In this document: positions 48,301-57,110 of the stretch, piece by piece | How the letters are laid out: every line of letters starts with the position of its first letter | Numbering within the stretch: position 1 is the stretch's first letter | Origin: Colwellia sp. | GTDB lineage: Bacteria; Pseudomonadota; Gammaproteobacteria; Enterobacterales; Alteromonadaceae | NCBI GenBank assembly: GCA_013215295.1 | Contig: JABSOZ010000021.1 | Location: forward strand, 1 to 64,000 | Direction: 5' to 3' | Length of the DNA: 64,000 bases | Notes under the pieces: generated by a model | Database searches by the model: none | The model's input: only the letters and a program-made list of their open reading frames with translations | Told to the model about the DNA's origin: nothing | Translations under genes and position numbers: made by a program

Positions 48301-48396
48301 TGGTTGTCAGGGGTAAACTTTGTCCTAACTTAGTTCATTCATTGAATTAATTAGCTTAATAAACCAGACAAATTAATAAACCTAATGGAGAATCAC

Positions 48397-48729
48397 ATGA
48401 AATTAATCAATAAACTATTCAGCGCAAACGCAGTGTTATTTTTAACCTTGTTAGTACCAAGCCAACATTATGCCTTTGCCAATGAACAACAAAACTTACT
48501 TGTCGCCATCGACAAAAAAGAGAAAGTGATAACAAAAGTTAAGTTAGCGGCCAAGAACAGCTCACAAGAGTTAGAAAAAATGGGTACTAAGGCGGTGTTA
48601 ACAGCGTTACTTGTACGTAAGAACATTCCAACTCTGAAAATAAAATCCACACAGAAAAACACCTACCAACTCAATGACTTAATAGTTAAGAAAACGTCAG
48701 CAATAAAAACTGAAATATTGCCACTTTAG
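48397..48729 (+). CDS. small secreted protein of unknown function
   Basis: A 110-residue protein. An upstream ATG at 48385 contains the GGAG that serves as ribosome-binding site, so translation should begin at 48397 (GGAG, 6 nt, ATG). The signal peptide ends about AFA (residue 27). The mature part is Lys-rich, cysteine-free and helical, about 83 residues. I do not recognise it. It stands behind a promoter element shared with the two-component system, so it is a likely target of that regulator. Confidence 0.6.
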   Translation: MKLINKLFSANAVLFLTLLVPSQHYAFANEQQNLLVAIDKKEKVITKVKLAAKNSSQELEKMGTKAVLTALLVRKNIPTLKIKSTQKNTYQLNDLIVKKTSAIKTEILPL

Positions 48730-48839
48730 GGCTAAATAACGTCTAAATACAAAACTGAATAGCCTCTTGAAAACAGTGGTTATTCATCACCACCTTACTA
48801 GTGATCACCTTATTAATAAACAGAGAGCCAAACACGACA

Positions 48840-50285
48840 ATGAAAATTTACAATTTAATGCTATACACATTTTTATGTATAAATAGTTCTGTCGCTTTAA
48901 GCCAAGAAAACCACCAGAAAAATGCCGATGTATCCAAACTCATTAATGTCTGGCTAGAAGCGCAAAAAGACTATGAAGACATTCCCTTTATTTCGGGTGT
49001 AATCGTAAAGGACCAGAAGGTTTTGTGGAGCGGCGCTTTTGGCACTGCTAACCTCGAAAGTCCTGTAACAAGCAATGAGAACACGATTAACAGTATATGC
49101 TCTACTTCAAAAGTATTTACGGCTACGGCTATTATGAAATTAGTAGACGAAGGGAAAATCAGTTTGCATGATAAGGTAAAAGATATTTTACCAAAATATG
49201 CCGTTAATCAGAAATTTCCAGAAGGTGGCTCAGTAACGGTTCGCTCGTTACTTGCTCATTCATCGGGGTTACCACGCGATACTCATCATGCGTATTGGAG
49301 TGGACCCGATCATTATTTCCCAACGGAAGACGAAATGTTTGACAGTTTATCAACTCAAGCAACAGAACATTCCGTAGGTTCTGAGATTTCTTACAGTAAT
49401 ATTGGCTACGCTTTACTCGGATTAATTATTGAGGAAGTCACCGATATTTCTTACAAAAACTACGTTGAGACCCATATTTTTAAACCGCTTAATATGTCTA
49501 ATTCATTTGTAGAAATGCAATCATCTCTTTATGGAAATAGACATGCAATAGGTTATACCGCCACCAATCGAAACGGAAAACGTAAGGTAGCAAACTTTTA
49601 TCAGACCAAGGCGATGCAACCTGCCGCCGGCATATCAACAACAGTTATTGATTTGGCAAAATTTGCTATGTGGCAGTTTCGATTAGCTGGCGGTTCAAAA
49701 ACCGAAATAATGAAGCCATCAACCCTTAAAAGTATGTATAAAACTCAAGCGACGACCAAAAGAAACGAACACGATCGCGGTTTTGGCTACGAAATATCTA
49801 CCGACAAAAATGGTAGTAAGTGGGCAATGCATGGAGGCGTTTGTCCAGGCTACGTTAGCTATCTTAAAATGGATGTAACGAATAAAATGGCTTACGCCAT
49901 TCTTGCCAATGCGAACCGTGTAAATACACCTAAGTATGTTAAAGGCCTCATTGACATTCTTCATCGCGCAGAGTCAATCGAACAAGGAATAAAACAAGAT
50001 CTGAGTCTGTCTCAATATACCGGATTTTATAACTTGAATCCTTGGAATAGTGAGTATTATGTCGGTAGCTGGGGAAGTGGCTTGATTTTGTTGTACTTAC
50101 CTGCACAATCGCTTAAGTATGCCATGTATCACTATCAACATGTAGAAGGCGATATTTTCCAGTTAGTGGAAGATGGGAAGGCTATTGATCAGGAATTTAT
50201 AACGTTCATCCGCGATAAAAAAGGCAAGGTTGTCAAAATTAAAAATGGCGGGAATTATCATTATCGAGCTCACCAACCAAAATAA
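48840..50285 (+). CDS. secreted beta-lactamase-fold serine hydrolase, paralogue 2
   Basis: A 481-residue exported class C-type serine hydrolase. It is highly similar along its whole length to the gene at 40331, with the same spacing of motifs: STSK (88-91), YSN (about 185-187) and HGG near 330. An in-frame ATG at 48801 would put 13 residues before the signal peptide, so 48840 is chosen. Unlike paralogue 1 it lacks the ECF-type promoter, hence the two copies are probably regulated differently. Followed by a hairpin terminator. Confidence 0.85.
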   Translation: MKIYNLMLYTFLCINSSVALSQENHQKNADVSKLINVWLEAQKDYEDIPFISGVIVKDQKVLWSGAFGTANLESPVTSNENTINSICSTSKVFTATAIMKLVDEGKISLHDKVKDILPKYAVNQKFPEGGSVTVRSLLAHSSGLPRDTHHAYWSGPDHYFPTEDEMFDSLSTQATEHSVGSEISYSNIGYALLGLIIEEVTDISYKNYVETHIFKPLNMSNSFVEMQSSLYGNRHAIGYTATNRNGKRKVANFYQTKAMQPAAGISTTVIDLAKFAMWQFRLAGGSKTEIMKPSTLKSMYKTQATTKRNEHDRGFGYEISTDKNGSKWAMHGGVCPGYVSYLKMDVTNKMAYAILANANRVNTPKYVKGLIDILHRAESIEQGIKQDLSLSQYTGFYNLNPWNSEYYVGSWGSGLILLYLPAQSLKYAMYHYQHVEGDIFQLVEDGKAIDQEFITFIRDKKGKVVKIKNGGNYHYRAHQPK

Positions 50286-50639
50286 CATCGACGTTAAAAT
50301 AGAATTTAAAGAGAGCTAAACCACAGTTAAACGAGAGTTAAACCGAGATAACAATGCTCACACCAACCTGTGAGTATTGTTCTTTATCGGCGAATTACCT
50401 TATGGGTATGAAATGACCGTTTTCATCGATGACAAAACCGTCAAACTAAAATTTCAAGCACCTCAGTTACTGTATAGAAATAATTTAATTATTAATAATC
50501 ATCTATTCATCGTTAACACTATACTTTTGCTAAAAGTTTTTCGTTACATAAAGCTAATATTTTATCAATTCAACGCTATTGAATGGTTGAGGAATATCAC
50601 CTATTCTTCATAGACTTTTCCCCGCCAGTGAGCACTTAA
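50286..50639 (+). other. 354-bp intergenic region
   Basis: Between two serine hydrolase genes. It holds the terminator at 50351-50386. A 78-codon frame (50377-50613) overlaps that terminator and has no ribosome-binding site, so I do not call it. The rest is A/T-rich without features. Confidence 0.5.
50351..50386 (+). terminator. terminator of serine hydrolase paralogue 2
   Basis: A 12-bp stem ACAATGCTCACA with TGTGAGTATTGT (one G-T pair), loop of 6, followed by TCTTTA. Confidence 0.7.
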
Positions 50640-51800
50640 TTGAAATTCAACAATATATTATTCTTGATCGCATTAGCCATATGCCCTTCTGCTTTTTCAA
50701 ACGATTTTTCTGATGATATAACCAAAGAAATTGTCTCGATTGAGTCTGGATCACATGATACTGCGCGATTTTCAAAAAATACTGCCTGGAATATCAATGA
50801 ACGTATGGAACACTATGGTGTACCGGGTGTGAGTATAGCGGTAATTAAAGATTATAAAATTCATTGGCTTAAACATTATGGTGTCACTGATAAAGCAACA
50901 GGTAAAGCAGTCGACGGAAAAACATTATTTCAAGCAGGGTCCATCAGTAAACCTGTCGCAGCGTATGCAGCGCTTAAATTCGTAGAATTAAACAAACTTT
51001 CACTTGATGAGCCTGTGAATAATAAATTGGTTGGTTGGAAAATTCCTGAAAATGAATTCACAGAAAAACAACCAGTAGCTTTGAAGCATCTACTAAATCA
51101 CAGCGCAGGATTAACAGTACATGGCTTTGCTGGTTATTCAACAGGAATGCCTGTTCCAACAGTTATACAAGTGCTGAGAGGAGAAAACCCAGCTAATTCA
51201 GCTGAGGTTCGGGTTAATATGCAACCAGAAACTAAATTCCGCTATTCAGGTGGTGGTTATACGGTTATGCAAAAACTAATTTCAGACGTGGCTGGAACAG
51301 ATTATCCACAAATCATGCAAGCTGTAGTGCTAGGCCCGATAGGAATGACACAAAGCACTTACGAACAACCCTTGCCAGCTGAAAAACTAAAATATGCAGC
51401 GGCAGGATATCTGCCAAACAAATCTGCTGTTGTCGGTAAAAGGCATACCTATCCCGAAATGGCTGCAGCAGGATTATGGACAACGGCTGAAGATTTGGCG
51501 AAGTTTGTCATTGATGTTCAATTAGCCATTAAAGATGATAAAAGTATGGTTTTAAGCCAATCGATGGCAAACAAAATGTTAACGCCATTTGTAAGTAAAA
51601 AGGTAGGATTAGGTTTTTTTATTAAAAAGCAAGGCAGCTACTTTGGTCACGGTGGTTGGGATGAAGGCTTTAGTGCCGATTTAATCGCTCATAAAACCCG
51701 CGGTTATGGCGTGGTTATCATGACCAACTCTAATCACCCTGCTTTTATCAAAGAGTTAAAAAACAGAGTGGCTAGCTACTACCAATGGCAACCAATTTAG
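50640..51800 (+). CDS. secreted beta-lactamase-fold serine hydrolase (class C type), distinct from paralogues 1 and 2
   Basis: A 386-residue protein beginning at TTG, with a signal peptide (1 to about 20). Motifs are SISK (101-104), YSGGGY in the YxN position (Gly in place of Asn) and GHGG near residue 343. There is no C-terminal extra domain. It is more typical of the EstB/AmpH-like esterases of the family than paralogues 1 and 2. The weak start codon and lack of a clear Shine-Dalgarno suggest low translation. Confidence 0.82.
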   Translation: MKFNNILFLIALAICPSAFSNDFSDDITKEIVSIESGSHDTARFSKNTAWNINERMEHYGVPGVSIAVIKDYKIHWLKHYGVTDKATGKAVDGKTLFQAGSISKPVAAYAALKFVELNKLSLDEPVNNKLVGWKIPENEFTEKQPVALKHLLNHSAGLTVHGFAGYSTGMPVPTVIQVLRGENPANSAEVRVNMQPETKFRYSGGGYTVMQKLISDVAGTDYPQIMQAVVLGPIGMTQSTYEQPLPAEKLKYAAAGYLPNKSAVVGKRHTYPEMAAAGLWTTAEDLAKFVIDVQLAIKDDKSMVLSQSMANKMLTPFVSKKVGLGFFIKKQGSYFGHGGWDEGFSADLIAHKTRGYGVVIMTNSNHPAFIKELKNRVASYYQWQPI

Positions 51801-51814
51801 AGCGAACCTTAGTG

Positions 51815-51946
51815 TATTTACCGAGTAAGTGAAGTTAAAACACTGAGTATAGTAAGCGGTAGGTACCGCCCGATTAAGCGTATGATAATGAATTGCAAAT
51901 ATGTAACGAAGCTGAGCAGTAGCAACGGCTATCAGCTCGGTAAATA
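51815..51946. repeat. 11-bp inverted repeats flanking a structured spacer
   Basis: TATTTACCGAG (51815-51825) and CTCGGTAAATA (51936-51946) are perfect inverted repeats 110 bp apart, with an internal hairpin GCGGT/ACCGC. They fill the gap between convergent hydrolase genes. It could be a transcription barrier or a small miniature element. Confidence 0.45.
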
Positions 51947-51951
51947 TTTAT

Positions 51952-52608
51952 TTAGCTATTCTTATCTTTTATCCATCGTTTTACCGGAATGATCCATTCA
52001 GGAATCGGTCGATAAAAAGCACCGTGTTCTTTGCCGGTAGAAATAGAAATTTCTTCAAACGATTGAAGGTTATTACTTCTATTTTTAAGCTTGTTACATG
52101 TCCCGTTACCATCAGTTGTCTCAAAGATAGAAAACAATTTCCCATTAGCTTTAATATGGGCATATTTACTTGAAACTATACGTCCACACGCAGCAAGAAG
52201 AATGGTATTTACAGGCGTTTCTTCCAAGTTATGTGATGTGATTGCAGTAATAAAAGCGCCTCTAGAGAACCCCATAATTGTTATATGGTTAGCATCAACG
52301 CCATTTTCTAATAACTTTTTAACATTAGCAGCTAACATTTTGGCATGTTTAAAGGGGTCTGTTCCTTTAGGTCGATGATAAGCAATTAAGTTATATTCAT
52401 TATCCGACAATGCCTGCTTGATCGCAGGAAACTCATAAATTCCCCACCTTGCATTTTTCGGGGTAGGGTTAGTGCCTTCTACGATAAAACCATGTGAATA
52501 AAAGACATATTTTTCATTTCCATTAATATTTTCTGGAAGTTTATCGTAAACCTCGCCAGCAAAAGATAATGATGTAAATAGTAGACTTAAAAATACTGTA
52601 AATTTGAT
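51952..52608 (-). CDS. secreted alpha/beta hydrolase with apparent ATC start
   Basis: The reading frame is open from 52608, giving 218 residues. The N terminus reads KFTVFLSLLFTSLSFA, a good signal peptide, then YSHGF (oxyanion region) and GFSRGAF (nucleophile elbow GxSxG). An AAGGAG lies 7 nt before the codon ATC (52606-52608), exactly where ATG belongs; an in-frame stop lies just upstream. The first ordinary start would be a TTG at 52410, which deletes the signal peptide and the oxyanion motif. So ATC is either a rare start codon or an ATG-to-ATC mutation that has weakened the gene. Substrate unknown. Confidence 0.7.
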   Translation of the reverse strand: MKFTVFLSLLFTSLSFAGEVYDKLPENINGNEKYVFYSHGFIVEGTNPTPKNARWGIYEFPAIKQALSDNEYNLIAYHRPKGTDPFKHAKMLAANVKKLLENGVDANHITIMGFSRGAFITAITSHNLEETPVNTILLAACGRIVSSKYAHIKANGKLFSIFETTDGNGTCNKLKNRSNNLQSFEEISISTGKEHGAFYRPIPEWIIPVKRWIKDKNS

Positions 52609-52807
52609 ACGAACTCTCCTTAGTAGTTAATGCCCTAATAAGGGACGATAATAGTTTGTTAAATTGTAAAAAGCAGCAGAAACCCGCCAACAGAGCAACG
52701 TTTTGCTTGATTGGTACCTTATGTTATAAAGCTAAATCGGTACTTAGTACGATAATTTCTTTAACAAAAACGATGATACCTTTAGCTTGCCTAACGCTTT
52801 ATTAATT

Positions 52808-52843
52808 GGTGTTATCAAATAACGATAGTTATTTGATAACACC
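52808..52843. repeat. 16-bp perfect hairpin after the XRE gene
   Basis: GGTGTTATCAAATAAC and its exact inverse around GATA. It lies downstream of the minus-strand XRE gene. It has the place of a terminator but no T-run follows on the minus strand, so termination is uncertain. Confidence 0.5.
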
Positions 52844-52868
52844 GACTTCAAGTATTGCTTACCTGTTG

Positions 52869-53333
52869 TTATAGTGTATTTTTTCTTTGAATAAATTCCA
52901 AAAACACATTAAAACCTAAAAACAAGAAACCAATGATAAAGCTAATACCGCCAAAATCTAGATATCGAAAATCACTATGGATTTTGTATTGGTTATTAAA
53001 ATCAGCCCCCTTTAAAGTGGGTATAAGTATATCAACGATCCAAGAACCAAAAAAAACACTCGATACTAAAAATGCAAACAACCAAGCATATTTACAAATA
53101 AAGTTGAAAGTAACATGCTGAATACCTTTGGTACTTTGTAAATAGTCGGGGGCAACTTCAAAAACAGAAGCAAGTGCTTTTACCGTTTCTAAAGATGCAT
53201 TACCCGTTTTTTCAACTCGCTGAATCGTTCTTATGCTTAATGCACTCGCCGTTGCTAACTCGTCTTGACTCCAACATTTTTGAGTTCTTAAACTCTGAAT
53301 TTTTTTATTATTTAATTCCACGTATTCACTCAT
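52869..53333 (-). CDS. membrane-anchored XRE-family regulator
   Basis: A 154-residue protein with an N-terminal helix-turn-helix (about 10-66, RTQKCWSQDELATASALSIR, then RTIQRVEKTG) and two transmembrane helices (about 78-102 and 120-146). DNA-binding proteins of this form are usually small sensors whose membrane part sets activity. It stands alone. The neighbouring beta-lactamase gene, on the same strand and 150 bp away, comes after it and might be controlled, but no evidence ties them. Confidence 0.8.
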   Translation of the reverse strand: MSEYVELNNKKIQSLRTQKCWSQDELATASALSIRTIQRVEKTGNASLETVKALASVFEVAPDYLQSTKGIQHVTFNFICKYAWLFAFLVSSVFFGSWIVDILIPTLKGADFNNQYKIHSDFRYLDFGGISFIIGFLFLGFNVFLEFIQRKNTL

Positions 53334-53486
53334 TTTTTGCCATACCTTTAGTTTTAAAAAGTAAAGCTACCTTAACCACAATTCTACAAATCAATACCGA
53401 CAAATGTAAGACACTATCCCGACAACACTCTGCCAGTTTCATGACAGTACTATGTCAGTCAAACAATTCAAGCTAAATAACTGGGT

Positions 53487-54371
53487 TCATTGGTCATAAA
53501 CGGTGAAGATTTCTTTTCCTATAGCAGCAATTGCTTTATTACGCTGGGCAAATGATGCATCTGTTTGAGTTAAATAAATGCTGATAATTAACGGTGTGCG
53601 TTTATCAGACCAAACAACGGCCGTAATCGCTCGAGAGCCAAATCCACCAGAACCCGAACGGTCGGCAATAAACCAATCACCAGGAAGTACCGAACGCAAT
53701 AAACTACCCGTGACTTTATTATCCATCATCCATTGTTTCAATTGATCCTTTGAAGCTTGAGACAATACATCACCGAATAATAATGTATGTAAACTTGTCA
53801 CCATAGCATTAGGCGTTGTGGTATCTCTTTTATCACCATCAAGTGCTTCATTTAAATCAGGTTCAATTCTATCTAAACGGGTGACGTCATCGCCAATAGA
53901 GCGCATAAACTCTGTTAAAGCTTTTGGCCCTTTGATCTCAGCAAGTACGATATTCGCCGCGGTATTATCACTCATTATCATGGTTGCTGAGCAAGCTTGT
54001 TTTAATGTCATTTTTTCCCCAACCAGTTTTTCAGTTATCGGCGACCAAGTAATAAGCGATTTTTCAGTTATCATTGTTGAAATGTCAAAAAATAGAATCC
54101 CTTTTTCCACATCAGAAAGTAACTTTCCACAAGCTAAGGCTTTAAATGTACTCATTAATGGAAATCTTACATTCCCGTTATAATTCCATAAGTCATTGGC
54201 TGCCACATCATAAACAGCAACTCCAATACGAACACCAAGCTGCTGCTCTTGCTGTTTTATTGTTTTTAATATCGTATTAGCTTGCACACTAAAAACTAAA
54301 GCAATATTTATGATTAACGCTAACGGCAAATAATTGGTTTTATACAAATAGGTTTTAAAGTTAAATTTCAT
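53487..54371 (-). CDS. bla: class A beta-lactamase, CARB/RSG type
   Basis: A 294-residue exported serine beta-lactamase with signal peptide (about 1-31). All class A motifs are in place: STFK (74-77, Ambler S70-K73), SDN (134-136), the omega-loop EPDLN (Glu170, Ambler E166) and RSG (238-240) where most class A enzymes have KTG. The RSG/RTG motif defines the carbenicillin-hydrolysing CARB subgroup found in Vibrio and relatives, so penicillins including carbenicillin are the expected substrates. There is no AmpR gene and no mobile element close by, so it looks chromosomal and intrinsic. Confidence 0.9.
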   Translation of the reverse strand: MKFNFKTYLYKTNYLPLALIINIALVFSVQANTILKTIKQQEQQLGVRIGVAVYDVAANDLWNYNGNVRFPLMSTFKALACGKLLSDVEKGILFFDISTMITEKSLITWSPITEKLVGEKMTLKQACSATMIMSDNTAANIVLAEIKGPKALTEFMRSIGDDVTRLDRIEPDLNEALDGDKRDTTTPNAMVTSLHTLLFGDVLSQASKDQLKQWMMDNKVTGSLLRSVLPGDWFIADRSGSGGFGSRAITAVVWSDKRTPLIISIYLTQTDASFAQRNKAIAAIGKEIFTVYDQ

Positions 54372-54636
54372 AAAAAATATCCTGATCCTGTTTTCTTGGA
54401 CGGCTTAACAACTTCAACGTAAATATTTAAAGTTAAATAAATGAGCCATAACATACATTGATATATAAACTGTGTTTGGATGAGGTCAGTATATTCGTAA
54501 TTCTTGTAGGAGCAATGTTCGAATTATGATGAAATGTGGCAAAATCATGGCAAGCTATTATGTAAACATTCAATAGCCTGACAAAAAATGATTTCCTTAG
54601 AAAATACCTGCAAAATAATTCGAGACTATTGTCTTG

Positions 54637-55248
54637 TTAGGTAAACTCAAGCCCTAACTCTATAATCACAGGTATTACCGACACAACTAATAGCCCTGCC
54701 ATTGAATAATTAAACATTCGGCGATGTTGCTTTGATTTGAGTACCTTCTTTAAAGTTGAACCAAAGAAGAGCCAAAGACCAACGCAAGGAAATGAAACAA
54801 TCAGAAATGTTAATGCTATTGTAAAGTTTTGAGTATAGAAATCAGCCCCTACTGTTGTAAACGCAGCGATGGCACCCGTTGCTACCACCCAAGCTTTGCC
54901 ATTTAGCCATTGAAATAATGCGCCATTAATAAAGGTCATTGGTTTGATCTGAGTGTTTGATGTAGAGATTTCGCTCGCCGTTGCAATTAACAAGGCTAAA
55001 TATAATAAATACAGTGTTCCACAGAATTTTATAAGTATATGTAAAACAGGAAACTGCTCAAATATTTGTCCGAAACCAATGCCAACAAGTAATAACATTA
55101 GAGCAAAGCCAACACAGATCCCCATAAATACAGGAACACTTTTTCGAATACCAAAATTAGCCCCTGAAGCCATAACTGTTATATTATTGGGCCCAGGAGT
55201 AACTGATGATGATACGGCAAACAATACGATTGCAGTTATATAGTCCAT
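54637..55248 (-). CDS. LysE/RhtB-family amino acid exporter
   Basis: A 203-residue membrane protein with about six helices. The N-terminal signature SVTPGPNNITVMASGANFG matches LysE/RhtB translocators, which export amino acids such as homoserine, threonine or lysine or relatives. It is preceded (55249-55558) by about 310 bp without a recognised feature, and is a single gene. Substrate is not deducible. Confidence 0.85.
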   Translation of the reverse strand: MDYITAIVLFAVSSSVTPGPNNITVMASGANFGIRKSVPVFMGICVGFALMLLLVGIGFGQIFEQFPVLHILIKFCGTLYLLYLALLIATASEISTSNTQIKPMTFINGALFQWLNGKAWVVATGAIAAFTTVGADFYTQNFTIALTFLIVSFPCVGLWLFFGSTLKKVLKSKQHRRMFNYSMAGLLVVSVIPVIIELGLEFT

Positions 55249-55558
55249 ATTATCTCGAAATTTCCTTATGCATGATGACTAAGTCACTCGCATCATAGTA
55301 GATGTATCACCAGTTGAACTATACCAGAAAAAATATTGACTAAACTTATAATCAACACTATTTTCATCTTACTTTTACTTACAAATTTTTGATTAACAAA
55401 CTTATATTACAACTTGCCAGCACCATAAAGAAAAATGATGCTCCACAAATTAATAACGTTAGAAAAAACTAAAATCCATCAAAACAATTATCCTTGTGAC
55501 ATGTTGCATACTGAGCGCGTATAACACTTAATTTTCATTGGTTTTGATCTTGAATGAA
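55249..55558 (-). other. 310-bp intergenic region, nothing recognised
   Basis: Between the LysE gene and the frameshifted tail of the serine hydrolase. A/T-rich with no clear promoter elements, hairpin or ORF that I can support. Confidence 0.4.
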
Positions 55559-55653
55559 TCAATTAACAGAAAGTGGCAGTTTGCCAAACAGTCTGTTTAA
55601 GGACTTAATTAATCTCGAGTTACCTTCTTTTTTAGCTAAGGCTAACCCTGTTG

Positions 55654-56961
55654 TTAAAACTTGCTTAGCTTGTAAATATTTTTAACCTCGATTAATACCT
55701 CCCCATAACTGTCATAGACGTTTACTGATGAGGGAAAATGCTTAATATTCAATTGAAAAATGCTTTCTGCCTGTGAATTTTCTTGCTTTTGTATTAGCCA
55801 ATATCCGAGACGATTTATAGCATCCTCTGAGAGCTCAAAATGTAAAGACTTAACGATCCGCTTGGTTAAATTTTGAAAGCTAGGTTCAAAGCCTCGCTCT
55901 TTATATTCTTTTTTAAATCCCCATGAAGCGGGTATTAACGTTTTTCCGGTTTCCATAACATCTAATATTTTGGTTTTTAAAGCAAACGGGGTTTGTTTAT
56001 TTCCATCACTCGACATCACTATAATGATGAGATCTTTTTCAAAATCATGAAACTTTAAACTATGATGCATAGGATTAGCGCTACCATCATGCTCCCAATA
56101 AATTAACTTACCTTCATTATTTGGATAAAAACGACCAAAGTCAAAATGGGCTCGATCACTATTACCTGAAAGCACATCACCAGCAAGCGACTCTTTAATC
56201 AAATAAATAGGAATGAACTTCCCTTGCCACAATGTTTTTTCGAATTTATATAGATCTAAGGGTGTTGTATAAAGTGCGATACCTTTCAGTGCATTAGGCC
56301 CTTCTCGGTAAACCATTTTGCTATTGAGCATTTCCATGCCAACAGGCTGAACAGTGTCATGCATATTAGCTATATCAATAATCTCTTGCTTTAGATAATC
56401 TTGATAAGACATTTCTGTAATGGCCTCTACAAGATAAACACGCATCACAAGATTCAAATTGCCATAAAGAAAGCCTTCCCCTGGTTTGAAAGCTAGTTTT
56501 TTAATGGCCATTAATTGCTGATGAACATCGCTTGATTCAATACCAACAATCCAATTAATCCTTGGAAGTCCTGATGTATGTGTCATCACATGTTGAACCG
56601 TTACTTTTTGCGCCCATTTAGGGAGTGTCGGTAAATAGCTAGCTAATTTGTCTTGATAATTAAGTTTTCCGTCATCAACCAATTTCATAATAGCTAAGGT
56701 GGTAAATTCTTTGGTAATAGAGCCTGGATTAAATAAATGTTTATCCGTTAAAGCTTCCGTTTTTTTAAGGTCTCTATACCCTACTCTTTCGTAGTAAAGT
56801 ACTTCTTTACTGTTGCCAATTAAGACACTGCCATTAAATTCAGTTAAAGCATTCGCTGTAAGTATTAAGCGATCAATTTCGGCTTTTTTGTCTTTTTCGA
56901 CTAAAGCTAAACATGGCGTACTTACAATCAAACATAATAAGGTGATTTTTAAAATTTTCAT
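55654..56961 (-). CDS. secreted beta-lactamase-fold serine hydrolase with frameshifted C terminus
   Basis: A 435-residue exported protein with signal peptide (1 to about 19), a class C-type domain (SITK at 81-84, YGN in the YxN place) and a start of a TPR-like tail. The tail breaks off. In the frame used the protein ends a few residues after DSYGEVLIEVK. Inserting one base in the A5 run (minus strand, 55679-55683) restores a longer tail (KYLQAKQVLTTGLALAKKEG and on) to a TGA at 55559-55561. This completes the TPR seen in relatives. So a single-base loss has trimmed about 40 residues; the catalytic part is intact. It could be a sequencing slip. Confidence 0.8.
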   Translation of the reverse strand: MKILKITLLCLIVSTPCLALVEKDKKAEIDRLILTANALTEFNGSVLIGNSKEVLYYERVGYRDLKKTEALTDKHLFNPGSITKEFTTLAIMKLVDDGKLNYQDKLASYLPTLPKWAQKVTVQHVMTHTSGLPRINWIVGIESSDVHQQLMAIKKLAFKPGEGFLYGNLNLVMRVYLVEAITEMSYQDYLKQEIIDIANMHDTVQPVGMEMLNSKMVYREGPNALKGIALYTTPLDLYKFEKTLWQGKFIPIYLIKESLAGDVLSGNSDRAHFDFGRFYPNNEGKLIYWEHDGSANPMHHSLKFHDFEKDLIIIVMSSDGNKQTPFALKTKILDVMETGKTLIPASWGFKKEYKERGFEPSFQNLTKRIVKSLHFELSEDAINRLGYWLIQKQENSQAESIFQLNIKHFPSSVNVYDSYGEVLIEVKNIYKLSKF

Positions 56962-57110
56962 TTATTTTCCATTTCTTTGCTAACCGCAATTTCATACTGT
57001 AAACGTATGAAATTACATTAATATAATTCATTTCAAAAAGGGCTCACGTTAAAGTACAGAGACCGTTTTCTTTTAAAGGACCTATCTTGATTCAAAAAAA
57101 TACGCGGGGC

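Noticed and set aside
50377-50613. 78-codon open frame on the plus strand
   Set aside because: It begins within the terminator of the upstream gene, lacks a ribosome-binding site and has A/T-driven composition.
51801-51951. Possible integron attC-like site
   Set aside because: The inverted repeats do not carry the GTTRRRY/RYYYAAC core sites, and there is no integrase or cassette array.
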